DNA of 64,000 nt, from contig NZ_CP046654.1 in the NCBI RefSeq assembly GCF_009759685.1, positions 124,001 to 188,000 on the forward strand, in the 5' to 3' direction. Source of the DNA: Acinetobacter baumannii (GTDB lineage Bacteria > Pseudomonadota > Gammaproteobacteria > Pseudomonadales > Moraxellaceae). The notes beneath the pieces are model-generated. The model worked only from the letters and a program-made list of their open reading frames with translations. It ran no database searches and was not told the DNA's origin. This document shows positions 52,989 through 63,506 of the stretch, in pieces. The position numbers were made by a program, and so were the translations under genes. The stretch's first letter is position 1, and every line of letters begins with the position of its first letter.

Positions 52989-54787
52989 ACGACTTAACTG
53001 TTCCAGAAAAACTAGCGAAACTTCGTGAACTCATGACCAATCAAAGTATTGATGCTTTGGTTGTCATGAGTGCAGACCCCCATATGTCTGAATATTTACC
53101 AGACTATTGGAAAGCAAGGCAGTGGTTAAGCGGTTTTAGTGGCTCTGTTGGCACTTTAGTTGTGACCCAAAACTTTGCAGGACTTTGGGCCGATGGGCGC
53201 TATTGGGTACAAGCCGAACAACAACTCGCTGGAACTGGCTTTCAATTACAAAAACTGACCAGTGATGAATCTTCTACACATCTCGCATGGATTGAGAAAA
53301 ATCTACTGGCTGGTTCGGTTATTTCAGTAAATGGGCAAACACTTTCAATCCAGCAATTTAAAGCGTTGGAAAATACAGCAAAGCAACGTGGCTTTAAGCT
53401 TGAAACACAGCAAGATTTAATTGGCTTGATCTGGTCTAATCGTCCAGAACTTCCTTTAGAGCAGATTCATTTAATGCCTGAAGGGTTAAATGCCCTATCT
53501 CGTAAAGAAAAAATTCAGGCAATACGCGAAACGTTAAAAACTAAGGCGATTGAAGGACATTTCATTTCATCTTTAGATGATATTGCATGGGTCTTAAATG
53601 CACGTGGACAAGATGTAGAATATAACCCTGTATTTCTTTCGCATTTATATATCAGTGCTCAACAGGCTGTTTTATTCATTGATAGTAACAAAGTTGATTT
53701 AACTACCCAACAGGCTTTTAAAGCTGATGGCATTGAGATTCGTGACTACGAAGATACAGCTCAGTTTTTATCGAATATTTCTGATGCCTCAGTACTTTTA
53801 GATCCAGCCAAAGTCTCGATTTTTCATGAACAAGCCATCGCAAAAGATATTCAGGTTGTCTACGACATCAACCCAAGTACACTTTTTAAATCGCGTAAAC
53901 ATGAAAGCGAAATTGCTCATATCCGTCATGCCATGGTGAAAGATGGTGTTGCCCTTTGCCATTTCTTCAACTGGTTAGAAAAAGCACTTCATCAAGGTCA
54001 ACGCATTTCAGAACTCACCATTGATGAAAAGATTACGGCTTTCCGTGCTCAACAAGAGGGTTTTATAGGCCCAAGCTTTTCAACGATTGCCGGCTTTAAT
54101 GCCAATGGTGCTCTACCTCACTACCGTGCAACTGAAGAACATTACTCATTCATTGAAGGCGATGGCCTATTACTCATTGACTCTGGCGGCCAGTATGTTG
54201 ATGGAACAACGGATATTACCCGTGTTGTTCCTGTAGGAACACCAACAGAGCAACAAAAACGTGACTATACTCTGGTTTTAAAATGTCATATTGCTTTGGC
54301 AAAAACGATTTATCCAGAAGGTTTAGCTGCCCCACTACTCGATTCAATTTGTCGCCATACGTTATGGCAATATGGTTTAGATTATCGTCACGGTACAGGT
54401 CATGGCGTAGGCTTTGCGCTTAACGTGCATGAAGGACCACAAGTTCTTTCTTATTACGCGCCTATTCATGCCTATAGTAAGTTGCGTGAAGGTATGATTC
54501 TTTCCAACGAGCCGGGCTTATACCATGAGGGACAATACGGTATTCGTATTGAGAATCTGGTTGCAAACAGACTTCACTCAGGGTTTGAGAAAACCTACGG
54601 CGATTTCTTAGAGTTTGAAACGCTGACCCTTTGCCCGATTCATTTAGATTGTATTGTCGTTGACATGCTAACGGATGAAGAGAAAGACTGGTTAAATGGT
54701 TATCATGAAACTGTTCAAGAAAGACTGGCTGAACATTTATCTGGCGATGTTTTAGATTGGTTGATTTATAACACACGTAAGATTTAA
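52985..54787 (+). CDS. Xaa-Pro aminopeptidase-like M24B peptidase
   Basis: A 600-residue, three-domain member of the aminopeptidase P family: two creatinase-like N-terminal domains (about 1-300) and an M24 catalytic domain (about 310-540). Metal-site residues appear in LLIDSGGQYVDGTTDITR (two Asp), HGTGHGVGF (His), SNEPGLY (Glu) and RIENLV (Glu). It would remove N-terminal residues before proline. It overlaps the upstream peptide transporter by 4 nt, so uptake and breakdown are linked. Confidence 0.92.
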   Translation: MNDLTVPEKLAKLRELMTNQSIDALVVMSADPHMSEYLPDYWKARQWLSGFSGSVGTLVVTQNFAGLWADGRYWVQAEQQLAGTGFQLQKLTSDESSTHLAWIEKNLLAGSVISVNGQTLSIQQFKALENTAKQRGFKLETQQDLIGLIWSNRPELPLEQIHLMPEGLNALSRKEKIQAIRETLKTKAIEGHFISSLDDIAWVLNARGQDVEYNPVFLSHLYISAQQAVLFIDSNKVDLTTQQAFKADGIEIRDYEDTAQFLSNISDASVLLDPAKVSIFHEQAIAKDIQVVYDINPSTLFKSRKHESEIAHIRHAMVKDGVALCHFFNWLEKALHQGQRISELTIDEKITAFRAQQEGFIGPSFSTIAGFNANGALPHYRATEEHYSFIEGDGLLLIDSGGQYVDGTTDITRVVPVGTPTEQQKRDYTLVLKCHIALAKTIYPEGLAAPLLDSICRHTLWQYGLDYRHGTGHGVGFALNVHEGPQVLSYYAPIHAYSKLREGMILSNEPGLYHEGQYGIRIENLVANRLHSGFEKTYGDFLEFETLTLCPIHLDCIVVDMLTDEEKDWLNGYHETVQERLAEHLSGDVLDWLIYNTRKI

Positions 54788-54802
54788 TCTTCTTGTATGA
54801 CC

Positions 54803-54852
54803 AAGGCAGAATAGTTTTTTATTTACAATAGAAGCTTATTCTGCCTTATTTG
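54803..54852 (+). terminator. Probable terminator after the aminopeptidase gene
   Basis: AAGGCAGAATA (54803-54813) pairs with TATTCTGCCTT (54837-54847) across a 23-nt loop. Confidence 0.5.
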
Positions 54853-55083
54853 TACTTATCTATAATTTCAAAAAACCTCACTTTTTAAAGCCGTTTTTTC
54901 TGCAAATTTCTAACGAATGAAATAGTTAAACTGGTTACTTCTTTTTTTGCTATATTAGCCCATTAGAAAGCGGCTTCTTATTTTTCAAACCTAAAAAGTC
55001 TTTTCTAAACAGTGAGTATGAATGTGAGTAATATTCTAACTACTCATTAAATATATTTTAATTATCATGAGGTTAAGTTCATC

Positions 55084-55668
55084 ATGCTTCTAATGATCGA
55101 CAATTACGACTCTTTTACCTACAACATCGTCCAGTATTTTGGCGAGTTGAATCAGGAAGTAAAAGTAGTTCGCAATGATCAAGTCACATTAGAGGATATT
55201 GAACGATGGCAACCAAAATATCTTGTGATTGGCCCTGGCCCTTGCTCTCCAAGTGAAGCAGGTATTTCAATTCCTGCAATTAATCATTTTGCCGGAAAAA
55301 TTCCTTTACTTGGGGTGTGTTTAGGCCATCAAAGTATTGGGCAAGCTTTTGGTGGGAAAATTGTAAGAGCCAAAACGGTGATGCACGGACGTTTATCTGA
55401 CATGTACCACAGCAATAAAGGTATTTTCAGTAATCTTCCTAGCCCTTTCTCAGCAACTCGTTATCATTCATTAGTCATTGATCAAGAAACACTACCTGAC
55501 TGCCTTGAAGTAACATGCTGGACCAATGAAGCAGATGGCTCAATGGAAGAAATTATGGGCGTTAAACATAAGACACTTCCTGTTGAAGGCGTGCAATTCC
55601 ATCCGGAATCCATTTTGAGCCAACATGGCCATCAAATCTTTAAAAACTTTTTAGACATCTACGCATAA
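55084..55668 (+). CDS. trpG: Anthranilate synthase glutamine amidotransferase component
   Basis: A class I glutaminase supplying ammonia for anthranilate (and possibly aminodeoxychorismate) synthesis. The 194-residue length fits TrpG/PabA. Triad motifs: [15 protein letters not shown] with Cys near 79, HPESIL with His and Glu. The N-terminal [20 protein letters not shown] is characteristic. In many bacteria it sits directly before trpD and trpC; here they are about 6 kb away. No leader peptide rich in Trp is visible upstream. Confidence 0.93.
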   Translation: MLLMIDNYDSFTYNIVQYFGELNQEVKVVRNDQVTLEDIERWQPKYLVIGPGPCSPSEAGISIPAINHFAGKIPLLGVCLGHQSIGQAFGGKIVRAKTVMHGRLSDMYHSNKGIFSNLPSPFSATRYHSLVIDQETLPDCLEVTCWTNEADGSMEEIMGVKHKTLPVEGVQFHPESILSQHGHQIFKNFLDIYA

Positions 55669-55718
55669 GTCAGCCGTCAATAGATTGTTTTTAAAGTAAT
55701 TTGATAAGAACCCTTAAT

Positions 55719-55750
55719 AAAAAAGCCAACTACTATCAGTTGGCTTTTTT
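55719..55750. terminator. Bidirectional terminator between trpG and the M1 peptidase gene
   Basis: AAAAGCCAACT pairs with AGTTGGCTTTT around ACTATC, with A/T runs on both sides. Confidence 0.88.
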
Positions 55751-55763
55751 ATGGCTGAATCAA

Positions 55764-58463
55764 TTACAACTTTAACTGTTGCACAATTGACCCATCTTGT
55801 TTTGCTACCAGCGATTCGCAGAGTTGAATACGCTCTTTAGTCTGTTTCAATCCTCTTTCTACCCCGACCAACTCTTTAGTTCGTGGTGCAAAAAAGTCAT
55901 TTAACTGTGCCGCTTGTTGTTGGGTACATGCTGCCCCACTAAACATTGCAGGGAAACGCCCAGCTGAAGATTTACCTAAACGATCAAACACAGCGTCATG
56001 ATTTACCTTAAACCAAGACCATAAGCCACCTTGTTCATCTCCATAATTATTGATTGAGTTGACCACGGTACGAACTTCACCAACTTTAACACGCGGGTTT
56101 AAAATCAACTGACGGGCTTGTTGGCGCGTTGCTTCTTGATTTGCTGAACCCAAGGCTGTAAGTATTGCAAGACGTTGTGTCGGTTGAGTCACGCGTTGTA
56201 ACTCTCCAGACAATCGGTCAAAAGCTGGTTGACCTTTTTCTTGTACACGTACAGCTAAAATGGTTGGCAATAATTCAGGTGTTACTTGCGCAAAATTAAG
56301 CTGCTTTTGAGCAAATAGAACATCAGACTGTTTTAACAGTTGGGTACGAACTTCAGGAACTTGAATATCTAAAGCAAGAAATCTAACCAACTCACTACGC
56401 CATAAACTGTCTTCAGCTGATTCGTCTGTTTTGCTGACATAACCCAACTGATTTAATTTAGGTAAATATAAATTTGCCAAAACTTTTCTAAAATGCTCAC
56501 GTTCAGCTTCTGTTTTCAATACATGACGATGAATGGTACTTAACTGGGAAAACAGCGCTGTACTAATTTGTCGGCTATTTGAATTGGCAAATTTCTTCGC
56601 AGCATCTACGACAGCCAACAAATTAATATCGCCGTGGTTAAAAGCAGCTGAAATCGCATAGGCATAAGCCAACTGTTCAGTGTTAGAAAGCTTTTCTGTA
56701 GCGGCAGTCAGACGAGTAAACTCTTTTTGTGGCAAACTAAATTGGTAGTATCCCGCCGCATCTGCATTTGGTATATACCAGCTGTCAAGGCTGGCACCTT
56801 TGAGTTCAATTTTGGCTTCTGCTTGGTCTACCAATTCACATTGCACTTTACTACCTGCATTTGGAACTTCATAACGTACACATAATGGTACACCCCAGAG
56901 GCTTCTTGCATCACCTTTTGAGCCCACAGGTAAATAACGGCTTTGCTTCACATTTAAAAAGACTTTATTGCCTTCTTGCTGTAGTGAAGTATTGAGTAAA
57001 GGTACACCCGGTTGATCAAGGAAACTTTTCATCGCTCTAGTAAAGCGCTCACCTTGTCCAGACTGCTCTGCTAAAGCGCTAATTAAATCATTGGCTGTCG
57101 CATTACCATATTGGTGCTTATTAATATAATTGCGCACCCCTTGTTTGAATTTTTCTTCACCCAAATAGCTTTCAAACATATTTAAAACAGCCGCACCTTT
57201 TTGATACGTGATACCATCAAAAGCAGTTTGAATATCGGCATTACTTAAAATAGGCTGGCGAATACGGCGCACACTCACCAAGCTATCACTTTTCATCGCA
57301 TCTGCGGTGTCTGTAATACGTTCTAGGTCAGCATTAAATTCAGGATGTAATTTTTGAGTAATTTTACTTTGCATCCATGTGGCAAAAGATTCATTTAGCC
57401 ACAAATCATCCCACCACGGCATCGTGACGACATCACCGAACCATTGATGCGCCAACTCATGTGCATTGACATTAAATGAATTCTGTACAAAAAAAACTGG
57501 CGAGTCCTTATCTAATAACATCAAGTAGTCTCTAAAAGTAATTAACCCCGGGTTCTCCATTGCCCCAGCAGCAAAGTCTGGTGCTGCAAGTAAGTCGAGC
57601 TTGTCAAATGGATAACCAAAGGCAAAATAATCTTCTAAAGTTTTTAAAATGGCTGGCGTTTCAGATAAGGCTTGCTGCATTTTTTCAGCTTTAGCATCGG
57701 GCGCAATACCACGTAACTGGATCGGCTGCTTACGCCATGAAGTTGCTCCAATATCAGGTCCTTTTTGTAATTGCCACGGCCCGACAGCCAATGCAAGTAA
57801 ATATGTTGGTAGTGGTTTGGTTTGTGCAAAACTGAGTGTTTTCCAACCCGACTTCTCTGCTTGCTCCGACGTTTGTTGGGTATTGGCAAACCCTGAATAT
57901 TTGCTTGGAATCGTCAAACGAATATTAAACGGCGTTTTAAAACGTGGTTCATCAAATGATGGGAATGACTGGCGTGCACTAATTGCTTCCATTTGCGTCA
58001 TCACATAAGGTTTACCCTCAAACTCGATTTTATAAATACCATCGAGCTGCTGGTCATACGCCGCATTAAAATCTAGAACGAGTTGATACTGTCCTGCGGG
58101 CAAGGTTTTGGCAAATTTAATTTTACTCACCCCATCTATTTCAGAGGCTTGCTCATATTTTGCCTTGGTTTTAATACCCTCTGCCGATGTAATATTCACA
58201 TCTTTAACCGTTAAATATTTACCATGAATCCAGATGTGATCTGTGGCTTGAGCCAGCTTTAAATGAATAGTGGTTTTACCAGTATAGCCTTTTTGTGCAG
58301 GATCAATCTTAAAATCTAAATCATAAGATTCGGGTACGACCCACTCGGGTAATTTACCAATCGGGATTTGTTCACTGTTATTCGATGCAAAAATTTGAGT
58401 TGCCGATAAAGATAATAATGTTGTAAGTAGCAATCTTTTTTTAAATGAAGGCTTGACCAGCAT
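55764..58463 (-). CDS. Exported M1-family aminopeptidase
   Basis: A zinc aminopeptidase of 899 residues from ATG 58463; an upstream in-frame start would spoil the signal peptide. Residues 1-27 (MLVKPSFKKRLLLTTLLSLS...) are a Sec signal. The M1 catalytic domain contains GAMENPG and HELAHQWFGDVV (HExxH) with the third ligand Glu in WLNESFATW. The C-terminal ERAP-like helical domain is present. It resembles eukaryotic-type and periplasmic M1 enzymes more than E. coli PepN. A TonB receptor gene is upstream on the same strand. Confidence 0.92.
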   Translation of the reverse strand: MLVKPSFKKRLLLTTLLSLSATQIFASNNSEQIPIGKLPEWVVPESYDLDFKIDPAQKGYTGKTTIHLKLAQATDHIWIHGKYLTVKDVNITSAEGIKTKAKYEQASEIDGVSKIKFAKTLPAGQYQLVLDFNAAYDQQLDGIYKIEFEGKPYVMTQMEAISARQSFPSFDEPRFKTPFNIRLTIPSKYSGFANTQQTSEQAEKSGWKTLSFAQTKPLPTYLLALAVGPWQLQKGPDIGATSWRKQPIQLRGIAPDAKAEKMQQALSETPAILKTLEDYFAFGYPFDKLDLLAAPDFAAGAMENPGLITFRDYLMLLDKDSPVFFVQNSFNVNAHELAHQWFGDVVTMPWWDDLWLNESFATWMQSKITQKLHPEFNADLERITDTADAMKSDSLVSVRRIRQPILSNADIQTAFDGITYQKGAAVLNMFESYLGEEKFKQGVRNYINKHQYGNATANDLISALAEQSGQGERFTRAMKSFLDQPGVPLLNTSLQQEGNKVFLNVKQSRYLPVGSKGDARSLWGVPLCVRYEVPNAGSKVQCELVDQAEAKIELKGASLDSWYIPNADAAGYYQFSLPQKEFTRLTAATEKLSNTEQLAYAYAISAAFNHGDINLLAVVDAAKKFANSNSRQISTALFSQLSTIHRHVLKTEAEREHFRKVLANLYLPKLNQLGYVSKTDESAEDSLWRSELVRFLALDIQVPEVRTQLLKQSDVLFAQKQLNFAQVTPELLPTILAVRVQEKGQPAFDRLSGELQRVTQPTQRLAILTALGSANQEATRQQARQLILNPRVKVGEVRTVVNSINNYGDEQGGLWSWFKVNHDAVFDRLGKSSAGRFPAMFSGAACTQQQAAQLNDFFAPRTKELVGVERGLKQTKERIQLCESLVAKQDGSIVQQLKL

Positions 58464-58542
58464 AAGGGGTTTTATCCTCTGTAGTTTTAAATAAAAAGAT
58501 GCAGCAAATGCTGTACCACTTCGCTGCATCCATACATCATTC

Positions 58543-61275
58543 TTAGAATTTATAGTTAAACTCCAACCAACCTTGACGGCCGAATGGTGAATATGATCCT
58601 ACCGGATAATACGGCCAACCGCCTGTGTCATCTCGTTTCACTTTGTCAAACAAGTTATTAATAATGATTGAAGCAGAAGCTTTTGGAGAGATTTGATAAG
58701 TACCACTCCAGTTCACCAAATACGTTGGACTTAGGTAAGCAGTTTGGTCGCCGTTTGGAATTTTGCCATAACGATTAACTAATACTGTTGATGCCCAATC
58801 ACCAAAGCTCCAGCTGAGACTGGTATTAAAACGGTCACGCCAATCAGGAATGGTTAAATCTTTTAAGTAGTCATCTTTCTCGCCATCTTTTGATTGTTGA
58901 TATTCATGTTCTAGTACACGGCTATAATTGATCGTCCAGAGAAAGTTACCAAAGCTGTCTGTTTTCCAGCGCCATCTGCTAGTGAAATCAATCCCGCGGG
59001 TATGGTCTGATGCAGCATTAATCGGAACAATATTAATATTCTTAATTACATTTGGATCGACAACTGCATTTGCAGGGTTACGCTCCACACGTGCTAATGC
59101 ATCAATACAGGCTGCAGAGTTAATATCTTGGTTGCCTAAACGACAATCTGCTTCCAAACGTAGAATTTTGTCCGCACTTAAGTTGGTCACAAGATTATCA
59201 ATTTTGATATCCCAGTAATCGATGCTGATATCAAATTTATTGGTTGGCGACCAAACAAATCCTACACCATAAGATTTACCCTCTTCAGGTTTCAGCTCTT
59301 TGTTTCCGGTTAAAGTGTAGTTCGCCCCAGGTGCGTAATCTTTAAAAGTACATTTATCTAAAGGTTGTCCCGTTTGGCTACAACGTAAATAGTCAGTCGT
59401 ACTTGCGAAATAACCTTTTTGTTGATTTAAAAACAGATAGTTCATATCTGGTGCACGAAAGCTGGTCGCGTAATTACCACGCACCAATAATGTCGGATGT
59501 GGTCTAAACTCGAGACCCGAACCGAAAGTTAGCTTATCAATGCTGTTATCTGACAAAGCATAACGGTCATAGCGTCCGGACAGGGTTAAATTTAACGGTT
59601 TTGCTAAAGGTAAGAATAATTCTGCACCAAGTGCTTGGCGTGTACGAGTACCACTATATTCTCCACTAGAACTCGTATTATAAAACTCACCATTTTCAAC
59701 TGCCTGATCTGGCTTAATCGAAAAGCCTTGACGCCCAATTTCAGCCACTGCTGCAAGTTTGGCAGTTCCCGCAGGTAACTTAAACACATCACCATTCGCA
59801 CTTAAGGTTAAACTTTGTGCCCACGATTTATCTTTTTCTTTTGTTGTGCCCGAAATACTTTCAAATTCACTTGCTGTTAGTGGTCGACTTAAACGATCTA
59901 AATGAGGGGAATAAATAGGAATACCATCTGCATCTGTACCAAGTTGCTGACCTAAGAAGTACTCATCCACATTCGAACGTAATAAGCCTTGACGGTTTAG
60001 CTGACTAGTATAAATGGAACCATTATAGGCTGCTTCATAACTCCAGCTCGTCTCTCCAATATCGCCTCGAATTCCAAAATTTAAGTTAGAAGAAAGTTCT
60101 TTCCATTTTTTATTTATTCGTTCTACCCCACCTAATTCTTCAGGTGCAAAACGGCGATTCCAAATTTCATAATTTCCCGAATCTTGATTTAGGAAATAAC
60201 CACTCGTTGCAGCTAAAGAAGTCCATGTCGGACTACGGGTATTATTTTCAATTTGGTTTGCCCCAATCAAAAAATCTGCAAATAATTGGGTTTTATCATT
60301 TAACTCATAATCTAAACCGAGATAACCATTTTGGCTGCGGTTTTGGGTCTGAACCGTCCAATAAGTTGGCCGTGCCAAACCACTGGCACAATTGTCCGCC
60401 CCTGCTTGTCCAATATTATTGACTGATCCGTTAAATAAACCATTAAAGGCCTGACATCCACCAATAGAAAGGTATTTACCAGTATCGGCATTTTTACGGC
60501 CCACAATCGTGTCTGGTTTTTCTCCCAAACGAGTTCGGCTCTTCATAAAATCCCGATCGGCTGCCCATATCGGTTCACGGCCGCTGAGTTCAACCCCATA
60601 AACCAGACTAAGCTTGTCTAAAGTTTTACTACCACTTAGTTGTAAACGTAAATTTTCACCACCTTCTTTGGTTCCACCTGCCTTAATATTAAATTGAGTA
60701 CCGTCTGTTTTCTTTTTCAGAATAATATTTACCACACCTGCAATTGCATCTGAACCATAAATTGCAGAAGCGCCACCGTTTAATATTTCAATACGGTCAA
60801 TAATGGCAGTTGGAATATTGGCTAAGTTCACGAAATTGACAGAACCGTCGTACGGTACAGGATAGTCTGCAACCCGATGTCCATTAATTAAAGTCAAAGT
60901 ATGATTGGGTCCCAGACCTCGCAAACTAATGGCGTTCGCTGCAGGTGTAAAAGTATTTCCATAATCGGCACCTTGCACAAAACCAGTGTTTTGCGTCAGG
61001 TTATTGAGTGCGTCAAATGCATTACTAAAACCTTGTTTTTCAATATCAGCTGCGGTAATGACGGTCACACTGGTCGGGCCATCTTTTTGTGCTTTTGAAA
61101 TCCGAGAACCTGTCACCGCAACACGAACTACTTTATCTGGTTTAGCTTGGTTTTGTGTTTGCTCTACGGTTTCTTGCGCATAGCTTTTTAATGGATGAAA
61201 CAGTGCAACAAATACAAAAATAAATGAGCGCTTATTTTTTAAAGCCCCTACATATTTCAAGTTATTTAAATACAT
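58543..61275 (-). CDS. TonB-dependent outer membrane receptor
   Basis: A protein of 910 residues from ATG 61275, which opens a signal peptide ending SYAQE. The plug (about 40-180) has VAVTGSRISKAQKDGPTSVTV, NISLRGLGPNHTL-like and GASAIYGSDAIAGVVNIILKK patterns. The barrel ends in WLEFNYKF with the terminal Phe. No substrate is readable. A downstream M1 aminopeptidase (79 nt, same strand) suggests peptide or siderophore-type uptake. The intact plug and barrel argue for a functional receptor. Confidence 0.9.
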   Translation of the reverse strand: MYLNNLKYVGALKNKRSFIFVFVALFHPLKSYAQETVEQTQNQAKPDKVVRVAVTGSRISKAQKDGPTSVTVITAADIEKQGFSNAFDALNNLTQNTGFVQGADYGNTFTPAANAISLRGLGPNHTLTLINGHRVADYPVPYDGSVNFVNLANIPTAIIDRIEILNGGASAIYGSDAIAGVVNIILKKKTDGTQFNIKAGGTKEGGENLRLQLSGSKTLDKLSLVYGVELSGREPIWAADRDFMKSRTRLGEKPDTIVGRKNADTGKYLSIGGCQAFNGLFNGSVNNIGQAGADNCASGLARPTYWTVQTQNRSQNGYLGLDYELNDKTQLFADFLIGANQIENNTRSPTWTSLAATSGYFLNQDSGNYEIWNRRFAPEELGGVERINKKWKELSSNLNFGIRGDIGETSWSYEAAYNGSIYTSQLNRQGLLRSNVDEYFLGQQLGTDADGIPIYSPHLDRLSRPLTASEFESISGTTKEKDKSWAQSLTLSANGDVFKLPAGTAKLAAVAEIGRQGFSIKPDQAVENGEFYNTSSSGEYSGTRTRQALGAELFLPLAKPLNLTLSGRYDRYALSDNSIDKLTFGSGLEFRPHPTLLVRGNYATSFRAPDMNYLFLNQQKGYFASTTDYLRCSQTGQPLDKCTFKDYAPGANYTLTGNKELKPEEGKSYGVGFVWSPTNKFDISIDYWDIKIDNLVTNLSADKILRLEADCRLGNQDINSAACIDALARVERNPANAVVDPNVIKNINIVPINAASDHTRGIDFTSRWRWKTDSFGNFLWTINYSRVLEHEYQQSKDGEKDDYLKDLTIPDWRDRFNTSLSWSFGDWASTVLVNRYGKIPNGDQTAYLSPTYLVNWSGTYQISPKASASIIINNLFDKVKRDDTGGWPYYPVGSYSPFGRQGWLEFNYKF

Positions 61276-61625
61276 ATTTATTAATAGACAAAATAAAGAT
61301 CGCCCTACTATATCCACTTTTATTTGGTTGATTTATACACATTTTTTCTAGATATATTGATGTTTAAGATATACCAAATGGTTAATTATTTATCATAAAA
61401 ACTCACAACAAACTAAAACCTTTTTCAATAAATAAATTCTGTTTATGACTCAAACCCATACCCTAACTGAGCAAAATTTTTAAAACTCTTATCGAACAGC
61501 AAAAATCTTTGGTTATTTTCTGCTAACATAGCTCCCCTAGCTAGTGAATCATGGAACGCAATAGGCCGAACCTCCCACACTCGATCAACTTCACCTAAAA
61601 ATTTTAATCATTAATGCTGTAAATC
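61276..61625. other. Intergenic region between the TonB receptor and trpD
   Basis: A 350-bp divergent region. TAACAT near 61526 is a possible -10 for trpD, without a clear -35. I looked for a Fur-type box for the receptor and a Trp-rich leader peptide for trpD and saw neither. Confidence 0.4.
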
Positions 61626-62681
61626 ATGACTATGAATATCCAACAGGCGCTCAACCACATTACCAAGAACATTCATTTGACTCAGCCTCAAATGGAAGAA
61701 ATTATGCGCAGCATCATGCAAGGTGAGGCAACCGAAGCACAAATTGGTGCTTTAATGATGGGCCTACGCATGAAAGGTGAAAGCATTGACGAAATGACAG
61801 CGGCCGCACGTGTCATGCGAGAATTTGCGATCAAGATCGATGTGAGCGATATCAAACATTTAGTTGATATTGTGGGTACTGGTGGTGATGGACAAAATTT
61901 ATTTAACGTGTCTACAGCGTCTAGCTTTGTGATTGCAGCAGCGGGTGCAACCATTGCAAAACATGGTAACCGCGGCGTTTCAAGTAAATCAGGTTCATCA
62001 GACCTACTTGAACAAGCAGGTATTCATCTTGATTTAGATATGCAACAAACCGAACGCTGTATCCGCGAAATGGGTGTAGGTTTCTTGTTTGCACCAAACC
62101 ACCACAAAGCCATGAAATATGCGGCTGGCCCACGTCGTGAACTTGGTATTCGAAGTATTTTTAATTTACTCGGCCCACTGACCAATCCAGCTGGTGTAAA
62201 ACGCTTTGTGATTGGTGTGTTTTCAGATGAACTGTGCCGCCCAATTGCCGAAGTGATGAAACAACTTGGTGCCGAACATGTCATGGTTGTCCATTCAAAA
62301 GATGGTCTTGATGAAATCAGTCTTGCAGCTCCGACAACTATTGCTGAGCTTAAAGACGGTGAAATTACGGAATGGACCCTTAATCCGGAAGATGTCGGGA
62401 TTGAGTCACAAACATTAAATGGTTTGGTTGTCGCAGATGCAACGGCGAGTCTAAAGCTCATTAAAGATGCTTTAAGCAAAAATAAATCTGATATTGGTGA
62501 AAAAGCTGCAAACATGATTGCGCTTAATGCAGGCGCAGGCATTTATGTAGCGGGCATTACCAAGACTTATGCTCAGGCTGTTGCATTCGCTCAAGATATT
62601 ATTTACGGCGGGCAAGCATTAGAGAAAATGAGTGTTTTAGCTGAATTTACTAAAATATTAAAACAATCTCAGGCAGATTAA
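61626..62681 (+). CDS. trpD: Anthranilate phosphoribosyltransferase
   Basis: Second step of tryptophan synthesis. A 351-residue protein (two ATGs, 61626 and 61632, are both possible starts). [20 protein letters not shown] is the PRPP-binding loop; [18 protein letters not shown] is the second signature; VHSKDGLDE is near the C-terminal metal site. It is followed by trpC 9 nt later, so the two are cotranscribed. TrpG lies upstream beyond two inserted genes. Confidence 0.96.
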   Translation: MTMNIQQALNHITKNIHLTQPQMEEIMRSIMQGEATEAQIGALMMGLRMKGESIDEMTAAARVMREFAIKIDVSDIKHLVDIVGTGGDGQNLFNVSTASSFVIAAAGATIAKHGNRGVSSKSGSSDLLEQAGIHLDLDMQQTERCIREMGVGFLFAPNHHKAMKYAAGPRRELGIRSIFNLLGPLTNPAGVKRFVIGVFSDELCRPIAEVMKQLGAEHVMVVHSKDGLDEISLAAPTTIAELKDGEITEWTLNPEDVGIESQTLNGLVVADATASLKLIKDALSKNKSDIGEKAANMIALNAGAGIYVAGITKTYAQAVAFAQDIIYGGQALEKMSVLAEFTKILKQSQAD

Positions 62682-62690
62682 GGACTTCTC

Positions 62691-63497
62691 ATGATTAATA
62701 TTCAAAATACCATTTTAGGTAAAATTGTTGACCGTAAACATGAGGAACTTGCTGCGCGTTTAAAACAACGTAATTTGCAAGACGTAGAAGAGCTTGCAAA
62801 AGCAGCGACTCCGGTGCGTGGCTTTGCAAATGCTTTACAACATAAACGTCCGGGTGTGATTGCTGAAATTAAAAAAGCATCTCCATCAAAAGGGATCATT
62901 CGCGCAGACTTTAATCCTGCTGAAATTGCTCAGCAATATGAACAAGCTGGAGCAGCATGTTTATCGGTACTGACTGATGTGGATTTCTTTCAGGGTGCAG
63001 ATGAAAATATTGCGATTGCCCGCAATCATTGTGCCCTACCTGCTTTACGTAAAGACTTTTTGGTCGACCCATATAATGTAGTTGAAGCACGTGCTTTGCA
63101 TGCTGACTGTATTTTATTAATTGTTGCTTGTTTGTCTGACCAGCAACTCGAAGAAATGTCTAAAACAGCGTTTGAACATCAACTTGATGTATTGGTTGAA
63201 GTTCATGACGAAGAAGAGTTAGAGCGTGCCTTAAAACTTTCTGAGCAATGTTTACTAGGTGTGAATAACCGTAATTTAAAAACGTTTGATGTAGATTTAA
63301 ATACGTCTATCCGCTTGAAAAAATTACTTCCGTCCTCACGTTTACTGATCACTGAAAGTGGCATTGCGACACCAGATGATGTGCGTATGATGCAAGAGCA
63401 TGATATTCACAGTTTCTTGGTTGGCGAAAGTTTTATGAAACAACCACGTCCAGATCAAGCTTTTACTGCCCTTTTTGGACAACCTCAAACGGTTTAA
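62691..63497 (+). CDS. trpC: Indole-3-glycerol phosphate synthase
   Basis: Fourth step of tryptophan synthesis. A 268-residue TIM-barrel. IAEIKKASPSKG, LRKDFLVDPY, ILLIVACL, LVEVHDEEEL, LLGVNNRNLKTF and LITESGI are the strand motifs, with the catalytic Lys and Glu in place. Not fused to TrpF. It follows trpD closely. Confidence 0.96.
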   Translation: MINIQNTILGKIVDRKHEELAARLKQRNLQDVEELAKAATPVRGFANALQHKRPGVIAEIKKASPSKGIIRADFNPAEIAQQYEQAGAACLSVLTDVDFFQGADENIAIARNHCALPALRKDFLVDPYNVVEARALHADCILLIVACLSDQQLEEMSKTAFEHQLDVLVEVHDEEELERALKLSEQCLLGVNNRNLKTFDVDLNTSIRLKKLLPSSRLLITESGIATPDDVRMMQEHDIHSFLVGESFMKQPRPDQAFTALFGQPQTV

Positions 63498-63506
63498 TGA
63501 AGATAT

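Noticed and set aside
54853-55083. Trp leader peptide and attenuator before trpG
   Set aside because: No short frame with tandem Trp codons and no paired terminator/antiterminator was found.
59604-59801. Small frames inside the TonB receptor and M1 peptidase genes
   Set aside because: They are shadows of long genes with clear family motifs.
61276-61400. Fur box in front of the TonB receptor
   Set aside because: The AT-rich sequence has only loose similarity and no convincing 19-bp palindrome.
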